Below, piece after piece: positions 1 to 5,455 of a DNA stretch of 5,455 nt; within the stretch, counting starts at the first letter, position 1, and each line of letters starts with the position of its first letter. Source of the stretch: Pseudomonadota bacterium (GTDB lineage Bacteria > Pseudomonadota > Gammaproteobacteria > Burkholderiales > Thiobacillaceae). A program made the translations under genes and the position numbers. The notes below the pieces were generated by a model. That model was not told where the DNA came from. It saw only the letters and a list, made by a program, of their open reading frames with translations, and searched no databases. The stretch spans positions 1 through 5,455 of the forward strand of contig JAJZRT010000300.1 in the NCBI GenBank assembly GCA_021802595.1, given 5' to 3'.

Positions 1-330
1 AAGGCGCCGCATGGTACCGTGTACGCGCTGGAAGGTCTGGAAGTGGTGCTGATTACCGCTGCTTTCGATCAGGACGTAAGCCTGGTGTTCACCGATGACG
101 GTGTCTACCAGTTGATGAAGGGTATCGACACCAAGGGCATCGAGGTCAAGGACTTCTCCAAGACCTACCGTGCGCTGGAAGGCTACGACATCGAGAAGCT
201 CTATGTCGACCGTACTTCGATGGAAGCGCGTGGCCTGACCGAAGATGATCTGATTGTGGATGTGACGGTGCTGACCGACGATGAGATGGCGAGTCTCATG
301 GCCGGGCAAGACGTCGTGATCAGCTTCTAA
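1..330 (+). CDS. dsrF: DsrF, subunit of the DsrEFH sulfurtransferase (5' end missing)
   Basis: DsrF (TusC-like, DsrE/DsrF superfamily) is a cytoplasmic subunit of the DsrE2F2H2 hexamer that relays sulfur to DsrC during oxidation of stored sulfur. The reading frame is open from the first base, reading KAPHGTVYALEGLEVVLITA, which is the conserved region shortly after the DsrF N-terminus. About 25 residues are therefore probably outside the window, and the GTG at 19 is an internal Val codon rather than the start. The visible 109 residues contain no cysteine, which fits DsrF being the structural subunit while DsrE and DsrH carry the conserved cysteines. The C-terminus ends in QDVVISF, as expected for the family. 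The stop lies 10 bases before dsrH, so the two are almost certainly co-transcribed and translationally close. Identification is from recalled family similarity and gene order. Confidence 0.94.
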   Translation, partial: KAPHGTVYALEGLEVVLITAAFDQDVSLVFTDDGVYQLMKGIDTKGIEVKDFSKTYRALEGYDIEKLYVDRTSMEARGLTEDDLIVDVTVLTDDEMASLMAGQDVVISF

Positions 331-340
331 GGGGATAGAC

Positions 341-640
341 ATGCTGCATATCGTGAATAAATCGGCCACAGAGCGCAGCTCGCTGGAAAGCTGTCTGCGC
401 TTGGCCACCAAGGGTTCTGCTGTTCTGCTGATCGAGGACGCGGTGTACGCGGCGACCAAGGGCAGCGCAGCGGCGGCGAAAATCCAGGCAGCAGCGGCTG
501 ACCTCAAGATTTACGCACTCGGTCCCGATCTGGCGGCGCGCGGCATGGCCGGGCGCGTGCTGGACGGAGTCAATGTCGTGGATTACGGCGGTTTTGTGGA
601 TCTGGTCGCAGAGCACAGCAACTGTCAGTCTTGGCTGTAA
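341..640 (+). CDS. dsrH: DsrH, cysteine-bearing subunit of the DsrEFH sulfurtransferase
   Basis: DsrH (TusB-like, 99 residues, the usual family size) is the third subunit of cytoplasmic DsrEFH. The start ATG is preceded by AAGGGGA (329-335), which overlaps the dsrF stop and gives a good spacing. The start of the protein (MLHIVNKSA), the core LLIEDAVYAA at about residues 29-38 and the C-terminal Ser-Trp-Leu are typical of DsrH/TusB. Cys18, in LESCLRLA, corresponds by position to the conserved Cys20 of A. vinosum DsrH, a residue linked to interaction with DsrC. A second cysteine, Cys95, lies four residues from the C-terminus. The short motif ATKGSA occurs twice (residues 22-27 and 38-43) but with different codons, so it does not look like a recent duplication. 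The partner gene dsrE is expected just left of the window. Confidence 0.95.
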   Translation: MLHIVNKSATERSSLESCLRLATKGSAVLLIEDAVYAATKGSAAAAKIQAAAADLKIYALGPDLAARGMAGRVLDGVNVVDYGGFVDLVAEHSNCQSWL

Positions 641-650
641 CTTTTAATAG

Positions 651-656
651 AAGGAG
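651..656 (+). promoter_or_regulatory. Ribosome binding site of dsrC
   Basis: AAGGAG lies 7 bases before the ATG at 664. It decides the start: the frame is open upstream to a TTG at 631, but that codon lies inside dsrH and has no such site. A second ATG at 670 would be 13 bases away, which is too far. The site is strong, as expected for the highly demanded DsrC protein. Confidence 0.85.
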
Positions 657-663
657 TATTGCT

Positions 664-999
664 ATGCCCATGGTGAATATCGCCGGTAAGGAAGTCGAAG
701 TTGACGAGGAAGGCTATCTGGTCGACCTGTCGCAGTGGAACGAAGACATTGCCAAGTACATGGCGGTCGAAGAAAAGGTCGATCTGACCGACGCGCACTG
801 GGAAGTCGTCAACTTCCTGCGTGAGTATTACGCTGAATACCAGATCGCGCCCGCCGTGCGTGTGCTGACCAAGGCGATTGGCAAGAAGCTCGGACCCGAG
901 AAGGGCAACAACAAGTACCTGTACGAGTTGTTCCCTTACGGCCCCGCCAAGCAGGCCTGTAAGATCGCTGGCCTGCCCAAGCCGACCGGTTGTATCTAA
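664..999 (+). CDS. dsrC: DsrC, two-cysteine sulfur carrier protein
   Basis: DsrC is the soluble sulfur carrier and substrate protein of the Dsr pathway. It receives sulfur from DsrEFH, presents it to reverse DsrAB sulfite reductase, and is processed as a thiol or trisulfide by the DsrK subunit. The 111-residue protein begins MPMVNIAGKEVEVDEEGYL. It ends in the flexible arm CKIAGLPKPTGCI, with Cys99 (CysB) and the penultimate Cys110 (CysA) 11 residues apart, the same spacing as Cys100/Cys111 in A. vinosum. Both redox cysteines are present, so this is a true DsrC; TusE-type relatives keep only the penultimate one. The KYLYELFP segment before the arm is also typical of dsr organisms. It starts 23 bases after dsrH and is followed by the largest gap in the window, with a hairpin that may set it apart as the end of an abundant transcript. 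Confidence 0.97.
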   Translation: MPMVNIAGKEVEVDEEGYLVDLSQWNEDIAKYMAVEEKVDLTDAHWEVVNFLREYYAEYQIAPAVRVLTKAIGKKLGPEKGNNKYLYELFPYGPAKQACKIAGLPKPTGCI

Positions 1000-1015
1000 A
1001 CTGTCGCACCATCGG

Positions 1016-1042
1016 GTCGCCCCGGTATTGTTCCGGGGCGAC
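1016..1042 (+). terminator. Perfect 10-bp hairpin after dsrC; possible weak terminator or mRNA 3'-end stabiliser
   Basis: GTCGCCCCGG (1016-1025) and CCGGGGCGAC (1033-1042) are perfect reverse complements around a 7-base loop (TATTGTT), 16 bases after the dsrC stop. The flanking GG/TT could add two wobble pairs. The stem is GC-rich and stable, but what follows (TTCGATTTCG) is only a broken T-run, so full intrinsic termination is doubtful. It is better read as partial termination or a block to 3' exonuclease that would raise dsrC mRNA over dsrMK. The structure is seen; the role is inferred. The rest of the 122-base gap (1043-1116) shows no convincing promoter. Confidence 0.6.
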
Positions 1043-1116
1043 TTCGATTTCGCGCTGTGTTTCCCGATTGAATGCGCCGCCCATATGCGCGTTTGATTCG
1101 TAAACAAAACGTGGTT

Positions 1117-1121
1117 AGGGG
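1117..1121 (+). promoter_or_regulatory. Unusually placed ribosome binding site of dsrM
   Basis: AGGGG directly abuts the ATG at 1122, leaving no proper spacer for that codon. The in-frame TTG at 1128 would have an ideal 6-base spacing, and the GTG at 1137 a 15-base spacing. No better Shine-Dalgarno sequence lies further upstream; the preceding bases read AACGTGGTT. The true start of dsrM is therefore uncertain by two codons. Confidence 0.5.
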
Positions 1122-1862
1122 ATGAGTTTGTCTACTGTGACGATGATTTATGCCGGGATGTTCTACATCGCCACCCTGCTGCTGGTGGCCGGCCTGGTTT
1201 ACAAGATTTTTGACTACAGCCGCACGCCTGCGCCGCTGGTCATTCCGACCACGCCTGCGCCGACTACGCAAACCGGCGTTGTGTATCGCATGGCGAAAGA
1301 AGTCGTGCTGTTCGAATCCCTGTTCAAATCCAACAAGTGGATCTGGGTGTTCGGCTGGCTGTTCCATTTCGGTCTGTTCCTGGTGCTGGCCCGTCATCTC
1401 CGTTATTTCACCCAGCCCGTCTGGTTCTGGGTGGATATCGTCCAGCCTTTCGGCAAGTACGCCAGCATCATGATGGTTGCCGGCCTCGCGGGTCTGCTCG
1501 CACGCCGTTTCGTGGTCGACCGGGTGCGCTACATCTCGACGCCATCCGACTACCTGATGCTGGTGCTGCTGATCGCGATCGGCCTGTCGGGCATGACGAT
1601 GACCTTCGTGGCCCACACCGACATCATCGCGCTGAAAGAGTTTTTCATGGGCCTGATGTATTTCGATGTACAGCCGCTGCCGCAGGATCCGATCCTGATG
1701 GTGCATCTGGCACTGGTGGCCACGCTGATGGTGATCTTCCCGATCAGCAAGCTGTTGCATGCGCCTGGCGTGTTCTTCAGCCCCACGCGCAACCAGGTAG
1801 ACAACCCGCGCGAACATCGCCATGTGGCGGCGTGGGCTGCGCGGCTCGATCAGAACAACTGA
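1122..1862 (+). CDS. dsrM: DsrM, dihaem b membrane subunit of the DsrMKJOP complex
   Basis: DsrM is the NarI-like inner-membrane cytochrome b that links the quinone pool to the cytoplasmic DsrK subunit. The 246-residue protein has about five hydrophobic segments, roughly at residues 8-30, 72-91, 110-127, 143-166 and 190-212. Histidines 82 and 92 (in FHFGLFLVLARHLRYF) and 195 and 213 (in MVHLAL and LLHAPGVFFSP) are spaced 10 and 18 apart. This equals the spacing of the haem ligands His56/His66 and His187/His205 of E. coli NarI, so two b haems are expected. The cytoplasmic tail NPREHRHVAAW is typical of DsrM. The start is taken as ATG 1122, but TTG 1128 fits the ribosome binding site better; the difference is only two residues. 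dsrK follows after 50 bases, and the two products form the core MK module. Confidence 0.95.
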   Translation: MSLSTVTMIYAGMFYIATLLLVAGLVYKIFDYSRTPAPLVIPTTPAPTTQTGVVYRMAKEVVLFESLFKSNKWIWVFGWLFHFGLFLVLARHLRYFTQPVWFWVDIVQPFGKYASIMMVAGLAGLLARRFVVDRVRYISTPSDYLMLVLLIAIGLSGMTMTFVAHTDIIALKEFFMGLMYFDVQPLPQDPILMVHLALVATLMVIFPISKLLHAPGVFFSPTRNQVDNPREHRHVAAWAARLDQNN

Positions 1863-1884
1863 TTCGTCGACAGCGATCGACGAA
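1863..1884 (+). repeat. Perfect 8-bp inverted repeat between dsrM and dsrK
   Basis: TTCGTCGA (1863-1870) and TCGACGAA (1877-1884) are exact reverse complements around the 6-base spacer CAGCGA. The repeat begins on the first base after the dsrM stop. There is no following T-run, so it is not a terminator. It could be an RNA hairpin that shields the dsrM 3' end or tunes the dsrM:dsrK ratio. It lies 15 bases before the dsrK ribosome binding site and does not cover it. The role is inferred only. Confidence 0.5.
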
Positions 1885-1899
1885 CACCCAAGTACGGAC

Positions 1900-1905
1900 A
1901 GAGGA
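1900..1905 (+). promoter_or_regulatory. Ribosome binding site of dsrK
   Basis: AGAGGA lies 7 bases before the GTG at 1913. It fixes the start of dsrK at this GTG, although the frame stays open upstream through much of dsrM (to about 1337). Confidence 0.75.
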
Positions 1906-1912
1906 CTCGCAA

Positions 1913-3436
<1,524 letters not shown>

Positions 3437-3487
3437 TCCTTGTTTGACAAATTATTTGATTAATTCGTAGGCGTTAGGAGAACCAAC
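3437..3487 (+). promoter_or_regulatory. AT-rich leader between dsrK and dsrL with the dsrL ribosome binding site
   Basis: This 51-base gap is markedly richer in A and T than the genes around it. It holds a clear ribosome binding site, AGGAG (3476-3480), 7 bases before the dsrL ATG. It also holds a perfect -35-like TTGACA (3444-3449). A -10 at normal spacing is poor (GTAGGC at 3467-3472), and TAATTC (3461-3466) is only 11 bases away. AATTA (3450-3454) and TAATT (3461-3465) form a short inverted repeat. The ribosome binding site is confident; a secondary promoter is only a possibility. Confidence 0.45.
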
Positions 3488-5446
3488 ATGGCTGTCACGA
3501 CGAACAAAGCAAAAACCGAAGGCGTTACATGGCGTCGTTATAAGGATGGCGAATCCGACCAGAACTACCGTTCTTCGCAGGAGCGCATCTTCCAGTCGAG
3601 CTGGACGCACAAGTGCCCGGAATACATGCTCTCCACGCCGCCTTGCCAGGGTTCCTGCCCGGCCGGCGAGGACATCCGCGGCTACCTCAACATCGTGCGC
3701 GGCATCGAGAAGCCGCCCGCAGGCGTGACCTGGCAGGAATACGCCTTTCGCCGCATCACTGAAGCCAACCCCTTCCCCGGCGTGATGGGCCGCGTCTGCC
3801 CGGCGCCGTGCGAATCCGGCTGCAATCGCAACATGGTTGAAGACCATGTCGGCATCAACTCGGTCGAGCACTTCGTCGGCGACTGGGGTATCGAGAACAA
3901 CATGGCCTACACGTCGACCGCCGCCGAAACCGGCAAGAAGGTCGCCGTGATCGGTGCCGGCCCCGCCGGCCTGGCCGCCGCCTACCAGCTGCGCCTGCGC
4001 GGCCACGGCGTGACGATTTTCGACGAGCACGAAGAGCTTGGCGGCATGATGCGCTACGGCATTCCCGGCTTCCGTACCCCGCGCGAAATGCTCGACGCCG
4101 AGATCAACCGCATCATCGCGCTGGGTGTCGAGACCCGTCTGAAGACCCGTGTCGGCAGCGACATCAGCTTCGAAGAGCTGGACAAGAACTATGACGCCAT
4201 CTTCATGGCAATGGGTGCGCAGGCCGGCCGTCCGCTGCCCGTGCCGGGCGCCGAAGCGCCCAACTGCGTGACCGCCGTCGCCTTCCTGCGCGCCTTCAAC
4301 GAAGGCCGCCTGCAGCACGTCGGCAACCGCGTCGTCGTCATCGGCGGCGGCGATACCTCCATCGACGTTGCGACCGTTGCACGCCGCCTGGGTAACGTTA
4401 CCAAGCCGGGTACCCATGACGAGCGTCCCGAGAACGTCATCGCCGGCCATATGGCTTCCGATGTTGCATCGATCTCCGCTCGCGAGGGCGCAGAAGTGGT
4501 GCTGGTGTCGCGCGCCACCATCGACAAGATGGCCGCCAACAAGCACGAAGTCGAGCATGCCCAGCAGGAAGGCATCGAAATCATCGGCGGCGTCACCCCG
4601 GTGGCCGTCGTCGTCGACGCCAACGGTCGCGCCACCGCGCTGCGCGTGGCTGACTTCGTGATGGAAGGCAACCAGACCAAGATCATCGAGGGCACCGAGC
4701 GCGACCTGCCGGGCGACCTGATCGTGTCCGCGATCGGCCAGGGCGTCGATTTCACCGGTCTCGAAAAATTCAACAACAACAACGGCCTGATCAAGGCTGA
4801 CAAGAACTATCGCTTCCCCGGCAGCGAAAAGATCTTCGTCGGCGGCGACGTGATCCGCCCGCACCTGCTGACCACCGCGATCGGCCATGCCTCGATCGCC
4901 GTCGACGGCATTGATGCCTTCCTCGCCGGCAAGGAGCTGGACAAGCGTCCGAAGGTCGACGTCCACCACTTCGACGAAATCCGCAAGTGGCTCGAATCCG
5001 GCCACGAGTACAGCGAAGTTCACGGCCAGATCTGGGGCACCTCGGAGCGCAAGGACATCCTGCACAACTTCGAAGACCGTTCGCAGCGCCATATCATCCC
5101 GCACAACGAGCTGTTCCTCGGCCATTTCCCCAATGTGCCGCGCCACATCCGTGAAGTGACCGTGCTCGACAAGGAAGGCGCGCTCGGCAACTTCGAAGAA
5201 CGTCTGCACGCGCTGTCCGACAAGGACGTGGTCGACGAGGCCAAACGCTGCATGTCCTGCGGCCAGTGCTTCGAGTGCGACAACTGCGTGGTGTACTGCC
5301 CGCAGACCGCCGTGTTCAAGGTGAAGAAGAAGGACAACCCCACCGTGGGCCGCTACGTCGACACCGACTACAGCAAGTGCATCGGCTGCCATATTTGTGC
5401 CGACGTCTGCCCGACCGGTTACATCGTCATGGGGATGGGTGACTAA
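3488..5446 (+). CDS. dsrL: DsrL, iron-sulfur flavoprotein NAD(P)H oxidoreductase partner of DsrAB
   Basis: DsrL is a cytoplasmic GltD-like oxidoreductase that, in A. vinosum, is essential for oxidation of stored sulfur and transfers electrons from reverse sulfite reductase DsrAB to NAD+. The 652-residue protein shows, in order: an N-terminal iron-sulfur region (Cys43, Cys53xxxCys57-Pro, Cys104xxxCys108xxxCys112); an FAD Rossmann motif (VIGAGPAGLA, 154-163); an NAD(P)H Rossmann motif (VVIGGGDTSID, 283-293); the second FAD contact (FVGGDV, 450-455); a linker of about 100 residues; and a C-terminal two-cluster ferredoxin. The ferredoxin motifs are C594xxC597xxC600xxxC604-Pro and C631xxC634xxC637xxxC641-Pro, with additional Cys588 and Cys591 just before. 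The start is supported by AGGAG 7 bases upstream. NADH versus NADPH preference cannot be decided by eye. Its place between dsrK and dsrJ is the usual one in sulfur oxidisers. Confidence 0.96.
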   Translation: MAVTTNKAKTEGVTWRRYKDGESDQNYRSSQERIFQSSWTHKCPEYMLSTPPCQGSCPAGEDIRGYLNIVRGIEKPPAGVTWQEYAFRRITEANPFPGVMGRVCPAPCESGCNRNMVEDHVGINSVEHFVGDWGIENNMAYTSTAAETGKKVAVIGAGPAGLAAAYQLRLRGHGVTIFDEHEELGGMMRYGIPGFRTPREMLDAEINRIIALGVETRLKTRVGSDISFEELDKNYDAIFMAMGAQAGRPLPVPGAEAPNCVTAVAFLRAFNEGRLQHVGNRVVVIGGGDTSIDVATVARRLGNVTKPGTHDERPENVIAGHMASDVASISAREGAEVVLVSRATIDKMAANKHEVEHAQQEGIEIIGGVTPVAVVVDANGRATALRVADFVMEGNQTKIIEGTERDLPGDLIVSAIGQGVDFTGLEKFNNNNGLIKADKNYRFPGSEKIFVGGDVIRPHLLTTAIGHASIAVDGIDAFLAGKELDKRPKVDVHHFDEIRKWLESGHEYSEVHGQIWGTSERKDILHNFEDRSQRHIIPHNELFLGHFPNVPRHIREVTVLDKEGALGNFEERLHALSDKDVVDEAKRCMSCGQCFECDNCVVYCPQTAVFKVKKKDNPTVGRYVDTDYSKCIGCHICADVCPTGYIVMGMGD

Positions 5447-5448
5447 GC

Positions 5449-5455
5449 GTGGCAG
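5449..5455 (+). CDS. dsrJ: Possible start of dsrJ (cut by the window end)
   Basis: A GTG occurs two bases after the dsrL stop, followed by GCA, so it would read Met-Ala. GGG-rich sequence inside the dsrL end (5431-5439) could serve as a ribosome binding site. In the known operon order the next gene is dsrJ, which encodes the periplasmic trihaem cytochrome c of DsrMKJOP. Only seven bases are visible, so the call rests on gene order, not on protein evidence. Confidence 0.3.

Noticed and set aside
19..21. GTG at 19 as the start of dsrF
   Set aside because: The frame continues to the window edge with conserved DsrF sequence before it, so this is an internal valine codon.
623..650. Possible secondary promoter of dsrC (CTGTCA and TAATAG, 16 bases apart)
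   Set aside because: A dsrC promoter would be plausible biologically, but both hexamers are weak matches and overlap the end of dsrH; not enough to annotate.
631..663. Longer dsrC from TTG at 631
   Set aside because: It would begin inside dsrH and lacks a ribosome binding site; ATG 664 has AAGGAG 7 bases upstream and gives the usual DsrC N-terminus.
1059..1106. Possible promoter before dsrM (CATATG at 1082 or TAAACA at 1101 as -10)
   Set aside because: Neither has a recognisable -35 at 16-18 bases; the direct repeat ATGCGC (1072 and 1085) is too short to mean much.
996..1823. 275-codon minus-strand frame opposite dsrM and the dsrC-dsrM gap
   Set aside because: His/Gln/Arg-rich translation typical of an antisense shadow; the opposite strand encodes a well-conserved membrane protein.
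1337..1912. N-terminal extension of the dsrK frame to 699 residues
   Set aside because: The extension overlaps dsrM in another frame, reads as Arg/Gly/Pro-rich low-complexity sequence, and the GTG at 1913 has a good ribosome binding site and gives the normal DsrK length.
3452..5392. 646-codon open frame on the minus strand opposite dsrL
   Set aside because: It lies opposite the dsrL codons. G/C-ending codons on the real strand remove stops from the opposite one. The product is rich in Ala, Val, Asp and His with no recognisable domain, while the + strand encodes a clear DsrL.

Overview
This window is an internal part of a dsr (dissimilatory sulfur metabolism) operon of the sulfur-oxidising type. 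All genes are on the + strand, in the order dsrF (5' end cut by the window), dsrH, dsrC, dsrM, dsrK, dsrL, and then a possible first two codons of dsrJ. This matches the order known from Allochromatium vinosum (dsrABEFHCMKLJOPNRS). The presence of dsrF/dsrH and of dsrL marks the oxidative version of the pathway; classical sulfate reducers lack dsrEFH. The GC-rich coding sequence with strong G/C third positions and the family resemblance suggest a beta- or gammaproteobacterial sulfur oxidiser. Genus cannot be decided from this window.

Layout. Positions 1-999 hold the small soluble sulfur-relay genes: DsrF and DsrH (with DsrE, off the left edge, the DsrEFH sulfurtransferase) and DsrC, the two-cysteine sulfur carrier. 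A 122-base gap (1000-1121) follows, with a perfect 10-bp hairpin. Positions 1122-3436 hold dsrM (dihaem b membrane subunit) and dsrK (HdrD-like iron-sulfur subunit), separated by 50 bases that contain a perfect 8-bp hairpin. After a short AT-rich gap, 3488-5446 encodes DsrL, an iron-sulfur flavoprotein NAD(P)H oxidoreductase.

How they work together (established for the families, inferred here): sulfur is passed through DsrEFH to the C-terminal cysteine of DsrC. Persulfurated DsrC feeds reverse sulfite reductase DsrAB (genes expected to the left), which releases sulfite. DsrL takes up DsrAB electrons and reduces NAD+. DsrMK, with DsrJOP encoded to the right, handles the thiol/disulfide state of DsrC and exchanges electrons with the quinone pool. 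The diagnostic residues of DsrH, DsrC, DsrM, DsrK and DsrL are present, and no gene inside the window looks broken.

I see no undescribed system here. The points most worth a second look are regulatory: the two intercistronic hairpins, the odd start region of dsrM, and the AT-rich dsrL leader. No RNA gene, mobile element, CRISPR array or attachment site was seen.
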